64,000 bases of DNA from Acinetobacter sp. Ac_5812 (GCF_013072695.1 NZ_LXUK01000022.1:927084-991083); one strand, 5' to 3'; counted from the first letter of the stretch, positions 1 to 8,296 are shown. Numbers and translations: made by a program. Notes: generated by a model not told the origin, from the sequence alone.

Positions 1-55
1 TGCAACTACTACCTTTCTACCGAAAATAAAAACATATCGGATCGTTGATTTGGCC

Positions 56-139
56 TTAAACTGAAAATAAAGTGTTATTTAATGAATCATGGATTTCTTC
101 ATCTTCTAATGATGTACCTAATATCATTGTTGTGTTCAT
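56..139 (-). CDS. Very small ORF at end of late operon (27 aa)
   Basis: Starts MNTTMILG and ends after 27 codons with TAA. Its ATG overlaps the TGA of the preceding gene (ATGA), which suggests translational coupling. The first eight codons are nearly identical to the start of the sheath N-terminal gene at 5,299 (22 of 24 bases, 116-139 versus 5,276-5,299). It could be a real micro-protein, the leftover of a duplication of the sheath gene start, or a spurious ORF. Nothing recognisable downstream to position 1. Confidence 0.3.
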   Translation of the reverse strand: MNTTMILGTSLEDEEIHDSLNNTLFSV

Positions 140-1032
140 AAGCTCGCCAACCATAATTTTGTCATTGAACCTACATTTCCACCAATCGCACCGGTTTCAA
201 CTTGATGCGCCGCAGTTAAAATGACGTAGGTTTTTTTATCAATTTCCACGATATCTCCACCATTTAACTCAAGACTTAATGAACGGTGTATGATTCCACG
301 GGGAATTAGAACTTTTTCAAGATTTTTTAATTGCCTAGCATCTAGTCCTGCTTTTTGAATAATTGATTGACCTTGAGTTGTTGTATCATCACCAATGAAT
401 GTTGATCCGTCTTGGTCAATGGATACATAAGAAGATTTTTGGTGCTTTTCGATCTGTTCGCTGTTAAGCCATTGCACTTCACTTGGGTCGAGCTTTAAAA
501 CAGGTTTTTGCTTAAATAGTGCGTCTAACTTAATTACTAATATTTGCTTCTCTCTATAACAGATAACTGCAGCTTCTTGTTGTAGGTAAAGGGCCAATCT
601 TTTTGAAATTAAACTACCCTTTAAGCAAACGAATTGAGGCAACGGCAAATCGGTCCCAATTCTAATATTTGAAGCTCCACAGGCGCGATAAGCTGAATTA
701 AAAGATGTTTGATCAAGAATTACAGCCTTTGAAGCATTTTCTAGAATCTTTTTGCAGCCTTTAAATACAGCAATACAAGGAATGCCTCCGATTCTTGCAT
801 TGTCTTTGATCGTTTGAGATTTAACAGGTAGTGAATAGACAATCTCAAATGGATAAGGGAAATCATTTACAATAATTTCAGCCCCATCATGCAGTTGATC
901 TTCGAGCTCTTTTGTATGCTTGACTGCAAATTCAATACTTACAGGTACTGGCACCAAATCAGTTCTTAAAGTTGCAATAATTAGTTCAGATGCAGAAATT
1001 AGCTTATTCGAAGAAACAATCACAATTCTCAA
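136..1032 (-). CDS. Phage late protein, probably tail/baseplate, unknown function
   Basis: A 298-residue protein I do not recognise. It has no signal peptide or membrane segment and reads as a mixed alpha/beta soluble protein with a C-terminal beta-rich part. The start is TTG, overlapping the stop of the upstream gene (TTGA) and preceded by a purine-rich GGGAGAGCGAGA, so coupled translation is likely. It is the third gene of the leftmost late unit, after a tube-like protein (1,485-2,132), which suggests a tail or baseplate role. This is inference from position only. Confidence 0.6.
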   Translation of the reverse strand: MRIVIVSSNKLISASELIIATLRTDLVPVPVSIEFAVKHTKELEDQLHDGAEIIVNDFPYPFEIVYSLPVKSQTIKDNARIGGIPCIAVFKGCKKILENASKAVILDQTSFNSAYRACGASNIRIGTDLPLPQFVCLKGSLISKRLALYLQQEAAVICYREKQILVIKLDALFKQKPVLKLDPSEVQWLNSEQIEKHQKSSYVSIDQDGSTFIGDDTTTQGQSIIQKAGLDARQLKNLEKVLIPRGIIHRSLSLELNGGDIVEIDKKTYVILTAAHQVETGAIGGNVGSMTKLWLASL

Positions 1033-1478
1033 TCTCGCTCTCCCATCGTTTTAAAACTAAACGGAGGAGAAACAAATGCCAATTTAGGCATTTGCTCCTT
1101 AGCGTCTTTGTGATTTTGCTCAGCTTCACTTACAGTCATACCAAAACCATCACCGCCCATACTTCTCGATGCTTCAACTAGTTGTGCCTGAATCACATCA
1201 CAATTTGTACTAAAGCATGGCTCAATGATGACCCACTCAAAACCTTCTAAAATAAGATCAGGACTTATAGTGATGATACTTGTTGAACCACGTTGACATG
1301 TTAAGGTTGCATTACCTGCATAACGTTTGGTTTCTTCAACAAGGGCCGCAGTCACATCTTCTAAAAGTAGTGAATAACCTTTAATTTGCAGTTTTTGGAA
1401 ATAAAGCTTTGCAAGTTCAGCAATTGAACCCGCAATAACTTTAGGATTCTGTGTTCCATCATCAGGTAACAACTGCAT
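1029..1478 (-). CDS. Phage late protein, unknown (149 aa)
   Basis: Unrecognised 149-residue soluble protein, second gene of the leftmost late unit and coupled to its neighbours (6 bases after the previous gene, 4-base overlap with the next). Two cysteines lie close together in the middle (PCFSTNC). Size and position between a tube-like protein and a 298-residue protein would fit a tail completion or baseplate component, but there is no motif to prove it. Confidence 0.6.
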   Translation of the reverse strand: MQLLPDDGTQNPKVIAGSIAELAKLYFQKLQIKGYSLLLEDVTAALVEETKRYAGNATLTCQRGSTSIITISPDLILEGFEWVIIEPCFSTNCDVIQAQLVEASRSMGGDGFGMTVSEAEQNHKDAKEQMPKLAFVSPPFSFKTMGERD

Positions 1479-1484
1479 AGCTAA

Positions 1485-2132
1485 TTACCCGAATAATGAA
1501 CCGATTTGACGTGTAAGACCCGCTGCGGCACCAGCAACACTTGTTAACGCTTGAGCAGTATTTACGACATTCTGTACACGGCTAATTAATCCTTCAACAC
1601 CTTCGATTTCTCGTTGTCCAGGTATTACTGTGCCGTTACTACCAATTTTTGCGAATCCACCAAAGTAGTTGAAATCTATAGGGCAAGAAACCGTCATTAC
1701 TTGTGAGCGGCTATCTGTATCAAACTCTGCCATTTCAAATCGAATAGCACAGTTTTCAAGGGCATAAGCACGAGTAAAACTTTTTACATGCCCATCATAA
1801 TAATCGCAATCTATGATGCCTTTACTTGCAACAATATATTCCGCAAAAAGTTGATCGTGACCAGCCTCAGTGACCAGCAACTGTAGATTACCTGTGTAAT
1901 GTGTTTTCGGTGGTCCAGCCACAATACCTGTGAAACCACCGGGATATTGAACTTCCGCAGGATCTTCATTACTGACAATTGGACGAGGACAGCTTTTAAT
2001 TAAAAAGCGGTAATCCTCCATTCCACGTGGTACCAACATCCCTTGGCATGACAAAATTGGAGAACCAATTTGCTGTATTGCCAAAGAATCAGCCCGCATT
2101 TGGTTTAAAAGTATTGGATTGACTTGACGCAT
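1485..2132 (-). CDS. Possible tail tube or tail-associated structural protein
   Basis: A 215-residue protein from the ATG at 2,132. A TTG four codons upstream is possible, but the ATG puts the gene 63 bases from the late element at 2,195, as in other units. The body looks beta-rich, with alternating hydrophobic residues and many aromatic and glycine positions (PGGFTGIVAGPP, NYFGGFAKIG), and the C-terminus is an amphipathic Ala/Val/Gly helix. This fits a tube-like or tail-associated virion protein. First gene of its own late unit. Functional call is inference. Confidence 0.55.
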   Translation of the reverse strand: MRQVNPILLNQMRADSLAIQQIGSPILSCQGMLVPRGMEDYRFLIKSCPRPIVSNEDPAEVQYPGGFTGIVAGPPKTHYTGNLQLLVTEAGHDQLFAEYIVASKGIIDCDYYDGHVKSFTRAYALENCAIRFEMAEFDTDSRSQVMTVSCPIDFNYFGGFAKIGSNGTVIPGQREIEGVEGLISRVQNVVNTAQALTSVAGAAAGLTRQIGSLFG

Positions 2133-2194
2133 GTTTGTTCTCAATTCTTTTGATAAGAATATTTTGAACTTTATTATTTTTGTTTATATCTCTT

Positions 2195-2202
2195 GTTCCA
2201 AT
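2195..2202 (-). promoter_or_regulatory. Late element (ATTGGAAC) copy 1
   Basis: On the minus strand reads ATTGGAAC directly after the terminator hairpin at 2,204-2,227 and 63 bases before the ATG of the tube-like gene. One of 12 intergenic copies; see the finding on the late element. Confidence 0.6.
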
Positions 2203-2203
2203 T

Positions 2204-2227
2204 AAAAGCCCTTCAATAAGGGCTTTT
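2204..2227 (-). terminator. Terminator after endolysin gene
   Basis: Perfect hairpin AAAAGCCCTT-ATTG-AAGGGCTTTT ending in T residues on the minus strand, just after the endolysin stop. Separates it from the next late unit. Confidence 0.85.
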
Positions 2228-2240
2228 AATACATTTATTA

Positions 2241-2765
2241 CTAAGCCTCTTCACCTTCGCTTGAGAGCTCGAACATTGATTTACACTGATATGTTGGTAA
2301 ATTAAAACGCTCCTTAAGCGGATAAATACTAGGCCATACAAATGCAATAAAATCATTTTCATTAAATAGTTTATAACAAACACTATTGGATTGATTTCCA
2401 CCTAAACCAATTAGTTCACCACTTTCTGAACGTCCGACGATAAATGTGACATGACCACCTACGAGTTTTCCATGTTCTAATCTTTTTTTGACAGCAATAC
2501 ATCCAACTGCTGGTTGGCCTAAATTTACTCCAAATTTTGCATATGCCAAAGCGGATGCCCAACTAGAAGGATATTCATAGCCAGTTTCTTGCAAACATTT
2601 TGCAATGAATACACCACACCATGGAACTTCATCATTTTGCCATGATGCATCTAAATCCTTTAACCAACCTAAAATTGTTGGATCATCATTCGTACCAACG
2701 ATTTCTTGTACACCCAAATATTGTTTTGCACTTGCTAACCATGGTGGATCTTGTAATTTTCCCAT
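2241..2765 (-). CDS. Endolysin, TIGR02594/CHAP-like cysteine peptidase
   Basis: A 174-residue cell-wall hydrolase. The catalytic cysteine is in PWCGVFI (about residue 50) and the histidine in GGHVTFIVGR (about 105), the spacing expected for CHAP/NlpC-P60 phage endolysins of the TIGR02594 type. WLASAKQYLGVQEI at the N-terminus is the typical opening of this family. No signal peptide, so it needs a holin or another export route. Start: the ATG at 2,765 is preceded by AGGTGAAGG; a GTG three codons earlier is the alternative. It has its own unit bounded by terminators on both sides. The extension after residue 145 is Glu-rich at its end. Confidence 0.85.
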   Translation of the reverse strand: MGKLQDPPWLASAKQYLGVQEIVGTNDDPTILGWLKDLDASWQNDEVPWCGVFIAKCLQETGYEYPSSWASALAYAKFGVNLGQPAVGCIAVKKRLEHGKLVGGHVTFIVGRSESGELIGLGGNQSNSVCYKLFNENDFIAFVWPSIYPLKERFNLPTYQCKSMFELSSEGEEA

Positions 2766-2864
2766 GTCCTTCACCTATTTATTATTAAAGTATTATTTAT
2801 ATCATTATAAATTTCTTTCTGTATATTCCTCATTCATGGAATGACAATTTCCGTCTTTATATAA

Positions 2865-2902
2865 CAAAAATAGCTCATGAAATATTCAAACATGAGCTAT
2901 TA
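2865..2902 (-). terminator. Terminator after head core gene
   Basis: Hairpin AATAGCTCATG...CATGAGCTATTTTTG on the minus strand, between the stop at 2,926 and the endolysin unit. Confidence 0.8.
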
Positions 2903-2925
2903 AAATTTATATTTGAAAATAAGAG

Positions 2926-3699
2926 TTACTTGTGAAGTCCTATTTTCTTACCTTTCTTCAAGGATTTAATCCGTAAACGTATTGAGTTTGCCGAACGTGC
3001 TTTTAAACCCGCTTTTTTTAATCCAGCTTTCTTTGCAGCTGAAAGTCGAATTTTTTGACCTGGTAATCGTTTATTCACAATTTTCATAACACCATTTCGA
3101 ATCGCGGCAATTGCTTTATAACGCACTTTACGGCCACCAACAGATTTAGTTGTCATTTGACCACGAGATAGTTTTTTCTTGCCACCAGCTGAGTCAAATC
3201 CTTCCTCTTCATCAGGTTCACCATAAATAAATTCACGAACAAATTCATCCATTGGATCACCATCATCTGGCATATTTGCAATCACTGTATTTGCAGCAGC
3301 TTCAATCGCCGCATCAGCAGCTTCAACATTATCATTAAAGACTTCAGTAATCACAGAATCATCTACACCAAACGACGACAATAAATCGTCGATGGATGCA
3401 ACCAATGCATCTTCAAACGTTGAATCTTCATCTTCACCATCAATGGTATCAAGAATCAAAGCATCCAAACGATCAGTAGGTAACTCACCTTCTTCAAGTG
3501 TGTTATCAATTACAGCATCAACAAGATCAGAGACAATATGTAATGCCATTTCTCGGATTTGTTCTATAAAAGAAAGTTCTTCTCGAATTGAACTCGTAAG
3601 AGTATTCACACTCGATGAAATTTGACCAGCAGCTGAATCAAAATCACGTAATTCAATCGGCTGAGATTTTGGATTAAATGGACTATTTTGACCAAACAT
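2926..3699 (-). CDS. Acidic/basic head protein with two FDSA motifs (scaffold/core candidate)
   Basis: About 257 residues with a striking split of charge. The N-terminal two thirds are acidic (many D/E, helical), and the C-terminal 85 residues are strongly basic (repeats of KKAGLK, KSLKKGKK). An FDSAAG motif stands near residue 20 and GFDSAGG near residue 167, exactly at the acid/base boundary. The same motif occurs twice in the capsid protein (6,449-8,215). A reasonable reading is an internal scaffold or core protein in which a protease excises the acidic segment and leaves a DNA-binding basic tail. Start at ATG 3,699, preceded by AGGTG; a GTG at 3,708 is possible. Last gene of the sheath unit. 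Confidence 0.6.
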   Translation of the reverse strand: MFGQNSPFNPKSQPIELRDFDSAAGQISSSVNTLTSSIREELSFIEQIREMALHIVSDLVDAVIDNTLEEGELPTDRLDALILDTIDGEDEDSTFEDALVASIDDLLSSFGVDDSVITEVFNDNVEAADAAIEAAANTVIANMPDDGDPMDEFVREFIYGEPDEEEGFDSAGGKKKLSRGQMTTKSVGGRKVRYKAIAAIRNGVMKIVNKRLPGQKIRLSAAKKAGLKKAGLKARSANSIRLRIKSLKKGKKIGLHK

Positions 3700-3711
3700 A
3701 ATTATCACCTA

Positions 3712-5004
3712 TTATTTAACTAGAACATCTTCATCGAAGATTGCGGTACGTGTTGCACCTTCTGGACGACGGGCCATATACAAACGTACGCGTTCGAAAG
3801 GCTTGTCTTTGTCTGGTGTCAATCTGAATGCGTAAGGTTTGCCACCTAAATCGTCAGCGGGTTTCAGCCAACCGGCTGTAACAGCTCCGTCCAAATATTC
3901 CTCAATGGCCTCACTGGTATCTTTAAGAAAATCATCTGTAGGTCTCAACATATTTTCTTTAAGAATTGCCACGCAATCATTGCTTGTACGCATTGCAATT
4001 TCCGCTGCGGGCACCAAACGTAATGCACTATTTTCACTTTGTTTTTGAGTGAGAAGATCACTTAATACAAAACGCACACCTTGCTTAAATTTGATAGGAC
4101 GAACAACATTCACCTTAGCCTTAGCTAAAATTTCCAATGTTTGCTCGTCTCCCAAATCTAAATCCGGACGTAGTTCTAATGCCTTTTTTTTGAAGGGATA
4201 ATCTTTCCATGCAACGGCTTTTTGAATTGGTGCGTATCCTTCCGCATTGGTCTGAGCATTGCGCAATAATTTGTCGCCAATATATTGCCCAATATAGGTT
4301 GCCGGAATTTTACGGCCACGGAGAGATACAGCATCACGTGGACGACATAAAATTGGCGACCAGATCAATTGAACTCGATGGGTTTGAGCATCAAGACTTT
4401 CTGATAGTTGAGCGACTTGTTCTGCCGTAATTGTTGGATCAAGTTCGACATCCAAAGGAATATTAAATTTTTCAGCTGCTTGAAGACATGCCACATATAA
4501 AGGCAAATTATCTGCTACGGGTAAAGCAAGATATGACGGCGGGTCAACTAATTTCGTCAACGTTTTAACAAGTTCATCCGCATCAAATGGAGGCACCATC
4601 TCATCATCCAATGGGATACTGACTTTGTTACGTCCAAGACTATTAGCCGCATTAAATGCATCAGAAAGCAAAATTGCATCAGCTGTATCTTCAACTACAA
4701 AGCTTAATTCAAATTGCTCAAATTCTTCGGTAGCATCAGCAACAGCGACAATTGAAGCCAAGTTATCAGGATTGCTGTCAACAATACCTTGAATACGAAT
4801 GACTTCATCACCAGTGGTAGCATCTATAATACGCAAACGCATAATAATATCTGAAATTAAAGGTATGCTTTTTTTGCTAAAAAAAGAGACTTCTAATTCT
4901 GTATTTTGCAAATAACTAAATGTCGAGAAATCTAAGCTTAACAGTGCACTACCTAATCCACCAATTGTTAGATCACCATTGCTCATCAATTTTAAAGTAG
5001 ACAT
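3712..5004 (-). CDS. Contractile tail sheath protein, main part
   Basis: A 430-residue protein. The C-terminal half has the look of contractile sheath proteins: a long segment on polymer assembly (KVNVVRPIKFKQGVRFVLSD), then RTSNDCVAILKENMLRP, and a final beta strand region ending in ARRPEGATRTAIFDEDVLVK. The start MSTLKLMSNGD at 5,004 is supported by GGAG 6-7 bases upstream and by the stop of the preceding gene 10 bases before it. The short preceding gene resembles the conserved N-terminal sheath domain, so the sheath seems to be made from two polypeptides (see finding). Forms the outer contractile tube around the tail tube. Confidence 0.7.
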   Translation of the reverse strand: MSTLKLMSNGDLTIGGLGSALLSLDFSTFSYLQNTELEVSFFSKKSIPLISDIIMRLRIIDATTGDEVIRIQGIVDSNPDNLASIVAVADATEEFEQFELSFVVEDTADAILLSDAFNAANSLGRNKVSIPLDDEMVPPFDADELVKTLTKLVDPPSYLALPVADNLPLYVACLQAAEKFNIPLDVELDPTITAEQVAQLSESLDAQTHRVQLIWSPILCRPRDAVSLRGRKIPATYIGQYIGDKLLRNAQTNAEGYAPIQKAVAWKDYPFKKKALELRPDLDLGDEQTLEILAKAKVNVVRPIKFKQGVRFVLSDLLTQKQSENSALRLVPAAEIAMRTSNDCVAILKENMLRPTDDFLKDTSEAIEEYLDGAVTAGWLKPADDLGGKPYAFRLTPDKDKPFERVRLYMARRPEGATRTAIFDEDVLVK

Positions 5005-5014
5005 AAATGCTCCA

Positions 5015-5299
5015 TTATTCCTCTGAATGAGTTCCACCAACACGCAAAACTTGAATACTCGGCACACCAGTGTCTAAACAGTCCTGTACTGCGTTGTAAA
5101 ACGGGTTTTGAGGCTCATAACCCAATTGACCGCGGATATTACCTTTATGAATAGTCATTGGCTTATCAAAGCGACCTCGGATAAATTGCCCAACAATTAC
5201 AGCACTGGTAAGCCCTTCATTAGTTAGAGTCTCAGTGTTATCTATGATGCCTTGGCTCTGGATGCCAATAGCCTCACCTAATATCTTTGTTGTGTTCAC
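5015..5299 (-). CDS. Sheath N-terminal-domain-like small protein
   Basis: 94 residues. The stretch GRFDKPMTIHKGNIRGQLG, followed by PFYNAVQDCLDTGVPSIQVLRV, closely follows the conserved N-terminal pattern of phage sheath proteins (rGp..p..i......G....p.y.av...l..g.p.v.vlRv). It stops 10 bases before the start of the larger sheath gene. Start is GTG at 5,299, 66 bases from the late element at 5,365. Either an independent partner that completes the sheath fold or a separate assembly factor. No frameshift was needed to read either ORF. Confidence 0.55.
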   Translation of the reverse strand: MNTTKILGEAIGIQSQGIIDNTETLTNEGLTSAVIVGQFIRGRFDKPMTIHKGNIRGQLGYEPQNPFYNAVQDCLDTGVPSIQVLRVGGTHSEE

Positions 5300-5364
5300 T
5301 TTGTTTGCCCTTTGGCTAAACCTTTTATATATTTTGCAATGTCAAAAAAATTTAAAATAACGGA

Positions 5365-5371
5365 GTTCCAA
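5365..5371 (-). promoter_or_regulatory. Late element (TTGGAAC) copy 2
   Basis: Minus-strand ATATTGGAAC right after the terminator hairpin and 66 bases before the GTG of the sheath unit. Confidence 0.6.
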
Positions 5372-5374
5372 TAT

Positions 5375-5408
5375 GAAAAAAACTCCACACAAAGTAGAGT
5401 TTTTTTTT
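5375..5408 (-). terminator. Terminator after capsid unit
   Basis: AAAAAAACTCTAC...GTGGAGTTTTTTT hairpin with A- and T-runs on both sides; likely works in both directions. Confidence 0.75.
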
Positions 5409-5426
5409 GATAGAAAATTATTCTAG

Positions 5427-5690
5427 TTAAGATTCATCAGTAGATAATTCAAAGTTGAATTCTATCGAATTATTTTTAAGAAAATTTATTTGATCAATAT
5501 TTTTTTTGATGTTTTCGAATGCTGCATCACCTGTGACTCTAATAATCACAGTTTGTTCTGGAAGCAAATGAATACCTGTTAATGGTTCTATATGTTTTTT
5601 AAATCCTTTGTTCAAGATAGTGACATCGCGCACAATGGCCATATCACCTAAAGCAGATAAAATCGGATTGGTACCATCGAATTCATTCAT
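5427..5690 (-). CDS. Small capsid-unit protein, paralogue of the next gene's C-domain
   Basis: 87 residues. The segment from NKGFKKHIEPLTGI through NIDQINFLKNN lines up with the C-terminal 65 residues of the adjacent 227-residue protein (NNGYKAVYEPFSKV ... NIDQLKTLGKK): same N-G-K, EP, P-E-x-T and NIDQ positions. So the two are tandem paralogues. It sits downstream of the capsid gene and overlaps the gene before it by 8 bases, which fits a capsid accessory or decoration protein. Function not proven. Confidence 0.6.
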   Translation of the reverse strand: MNEFDGTNPILSALGDMAIVRDVTILNKGFKKHIEPLTGIHLLPEQTVIIRVTGDAAFENIKKNIDQINFLKNNSIEFNFELSTDES

Positions 5691-6366
5691 TTTCTAAAAC
5701 CTCAACTTTTTTCCCAAGAGTTTTAAGCTGATCAATATTTATTAGGACTGTTTTCAAGTCAGTTCGATTAGCACATTCAATAACAGTTTCATTTTCACCA
5801 GGTTCAATAGAAACTTTTGAAAAAGGCTCATATACAGCTTTGTAGCCGTTATTTTTAACTTTGATGGTCAATGCAGATTTTGGTATGGTGAGAGTTTGGT
5901 CGACTTTTTGAACAACGATATTTTCGTTGTTTACATTTTGTTCATCTTTGCTCTCGGAATCACCATTACTAATCTGTTTTTCTTCAGGGTTTACATTCTT
6001 GAGATCAGTAGTATTTTCAGAACTACTAGCCTTCTCAGAGTTTCCATTGTTGTCTTGGTTACTGTTCGAATTCCCTTGATCCTCGCCATCAGTTTTTACC
6101 GCGTCTAGGGAAACTTGGAATTCGGGATTTGGATCATTTAGTCCTGCACCAGTCACAGGTTGTTCCGAAGAAGCTAATTCAGTTTGAGAAGATGAACTCA
6201 CACCGGAATTATTTTCCGCACCAAGTTTTACATTGTCCGCATTAGGAGCTGGGTTCGATTCAGTTTGTACCTCAGCTTGTTGCTTCGGCTTAGGACCACG
6301 TTTTTTCGTTTCCGTCACTTTTGCGTCATCATTTGTTGTTTGTATTTTATCTTGAGCTTGTGTCAT
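5683..6366 (-). CDS. Acidic low-complexity capsid-unit protein
   Basis: 227 residues in two parts: residues 1-160 are low complexity, rich in N, S, E, Q and D and probably disordered, and the last 65 residues are a compact domain shared with the next gene. A basic patch KKRGPKPKQQ near residue 20 resembles an AT-hook-type sequence. Second gene of the capsid unit, separated from the capsid gene by a hairpin (6,411-6,439) but with no late element of its own, so probably expressed by read-through. Capsid decoration or head completion is possible. Confidence 0.6.
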   Translation of the reverse strand: MTQAQDKIQTTNDDAKVTETKKRGPKPKQQAEVQTESNPAPNADNVKLGAENNSGVSSSSQTELASSEQPVTGAGLNDPNPEFQVSLDAVKTDGEDQGNSNSNQDNNGNSEKASSSENTTDLKNVNPEEKQISNGDSESKDEQNVNNENIVVQKVDQTLTIPKSALTIKVKNNGYKAVYEPFSKVSIEPGENETVIECANRTDLKTVLINIDQLKTLGKKVEVLENE

Positions 6367-6410
6367 GGGAATTCACCACCCTTTAAAATTGTGAATATCT
6401 AGATGTAATT

Positions 6411-6439
6411 GAATAAGGCGCATATTGCGCCTTATTCAA
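6411..6439 (-). terminator. Hairpin between capsid gene and accessory genes
   Basis: Near-perfect stem AATAAGGCGCA-ATATGCGCCTTATT on the minus strand immediately after the capsid stop. It is followed by few Ts, so partial termination or message stabilisation is as likely as full termination; downstream genes lack their own late element. Confidence 0.6.
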
Positions 6440-6448
6440 TTTGAGGTA

Positions 6449-8215
6449 TTAATCTTTGAGTTTTGGCATATTGATCGCTTTTAGTAACGAGAATTGATCT
6501 GCATAACGATCTAGTGGGTTGAGTTCCGCAGCTTGCGAACCGATAAGAGCTAAGAGTGATTCACGAGGGTCAGGCGTAGCTTCACTAACAGTAAGGGGCA
6601 TTTCAATAAAACCGACAATCGGGTTTCGTACAGGTTCACTACCACGACCAACCAAAAGCATTTCAAAAGCTTGACCTGCTTCAACTAACACTTCGGCTGA
6701 AGAAGGCACATGATAAACATTTGTACCATCTGCTAGAGTGCCAATTCGCACGATCTGTCCATGGCCCGCTGTTGCACCAGTTTTAGTTGGCATTTTGTCT
6801 GAAGATAACTGTGCAAAGAATACTTTCGCACTGTCTCCTACATACAAGTCAAAGCCTACTGTTGCTCCGCCTGTATCTTGGACAATTTGGGTTTTGGCAG
6901 CTTCAAGATATTTCATGAATTCGCCGAACAAGTCGCCTGTGGTATTGTATGCCGCTGCTAAGTTGCCAGTTACACCACGGCTTGCGTCAAATGTAAACTC
7001 ACGTTCGTTGTAAATAGCACGCTCTTTACCTTCACTTAACAAACGCACAGTTTGTTCGAGATAAATTTTACCTTGCATCAAAGACAAAGCTGTTCCAACA
7101 AAACCGACATTCAACTCATTTGTAAGCTGGTTGACTAACAATTTCGAACCGCGAATTTGCGTAACAATAGGAGCACTTACTAAAGTTTCGTAATCTGGTG
7201 CAATACTTACGCCTACAGGCTCAAGTTTAAATTTATTGTTATTATCCCGAGCATCGTAATCTGCGATTAAGAACACTTCTAGTTTCGCGCCAGCAGGCAA
7301 GGCTTGATTTAATGTTACAGAAATTGCACTTGTGTCTAAATTAATTGTGCTTGCTGTAACTGAATATACGGTACCTGCAATAACAGCTTTCTTTTCAGCA
7401 ATTGCAGAAATTTGACCCGCAAGCTTTGATTTACTGCGGTTACGAGTGTGAGCTACCTCTTTGCCATTAATTCGGATTGAGATATTACCACCAATAAATG
7501 GTAACAAAGGCGTATTCGTATCTGGGGTTTTAGCTGCAAAATCATCATACTTCGTGTGAGCTACGACTGTATAAACTGCACCATTCCCACCATTACTTAA
7601 TGCAAAGCGGAATCGACCCTCAGAGTATGGTTTTGATGCATTTACTCCGTCAAGATAATCGCCCTTATCCATTGCACCGAAGGCACGATCGGTTGTGAAT
7701 CGGGCAGCTACAATCGGCACTTCATTTGAACCATTGTTATTTGGAATATATGCAATGATTGGTGCGGCATACGCGATAACCGTAGCAATGGTTGCAACCG
7801 TCATTGCTGGAACAATACTTACCGACTCCTGATGCGTATTGCTGACATCATCGAATCCAGTTTCTAAGCTTGAAAGGTTATCTTTAAGAGTTCCAGTAAA
7901 TCCGTGCACCTTTTTTGCCATAGATAAGCCAGCATCTAATGCAGTTGCAATAACCGAAGGATGCGGCAATTCACCACCATGACAGTATTGATATTGTTGA
8001 ATACCTACTTTAATACCATTATCAATATCTGAGGCACTGTCAAAACCAACAATATTTAAGATGCCTAGCAAAGCACTTGGTAAAACTTCAGGCATACCAG
8101 CAGCACTATCAAAACCAGCAGTCTCGCCACTTTTATAGAAATAATTCTGACATTCGCTCACAGCTGATACTTGTGCTTGGAAATGCGTTTTTTGTTGATC
8201 TGGTAAATCAAACAT
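6449..8215 (-). CDS. Major capsid protein candidate
   Basis: About 588 residues, the largest single gene in its unit. GFDSAAG near residue 35 and GFDSAS near residue 57 match motifs in the head protein at 2,926. The central part is beta-rich; the C-terminus (DPRESLLALIGSQ, then NPLDRYADQFSLLKAINMPKL) has the character of capsid proteins of large myoviruses. The Ala-rich stretch SIVPAMTVATIATVIAYAAPIIAYIP resembles the hydrophobic strand near the start of mature HK97-fold capsids. Start ATG 8,215 is preceded by AGGTG; a GTG at 8,224 is the alternative. Its own late element lies at 8,290. Proteolytic maturation at the FDSA sites is inference. Confidence 0.65.
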   Translation of the reverse strand: MFDLPDQQKTHFQAQVSAVSECQNYFYKSGETAGFDSAAGMPEVLPSALLGILNIVGFDSASDIDNGIKVGIQQYQYCHGGELPHPSVIATALDAGLSMAKKVHGFTGTLKDNLSSLETGFDDVSNTHQESVSIVPAMTVATIATVIAYAAPIIAYIPNNNGSNEVPIVAARFTTDRAFGAMDKGDYLDGVNASKPYSEGRFRFALSNGGNGAVYTVVAHTKYDDFAAKTPDTNTPLLPFIGGNISIRINGKEVAHTRNRSKSKLAGQISAIAEKKAVIAGTVYSVTASTINLDTSAISVTLNQALPAGAKLEVFLIADYDARDNNNKFKLEPVGVSIAPDYETLVSAPIVTQIRGSKLLVNQLTNELNVGFVGTALSLMQGKIYLEQTVRLLSEGKERAIYNEREFTFDASRGVTGNLAAAYNTTGDLFGEFMKYLEAAKTQIVQDTGGATVGFDLYVGDSAKVFFAQLSSDKMPTKTGATAGHGQIVRIGTLADGTNVYHVPSSAEVLVEAGQAFEMLLVGRGSEPVRNPIVGFIEMPLTVSEATPDPRESLLALIGSQAAELNPLDRYADQFSLLKAINMPKLKD

Positions 8216-8289
8216 TTTTTTCACCTGCGTGTAGGTTTAAGAAAATTGATAACCTACTTTCGCATGCTGTAAAAAATTGAAATTATAAA

Positions 8290-8296
8290 GTTCCAA
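8290..8296 (-). promoter_or_regulatory. Late element (TTGGAAC) copy 3
   Basis: Minus-strand AATTGGAAC 66-75 bases upstream of the capsid start (GTG or ATG), about 30 bases after a terminator. Confidence 0.6.

Noticed and set aside
8077..8280. Overlapping open frames on the opposite strand of virion genes
   Set aside because: No RBS, poor composition, and fully nested in well-supported genes; also seen at 28,226-28,885 and 39,292-39,690.
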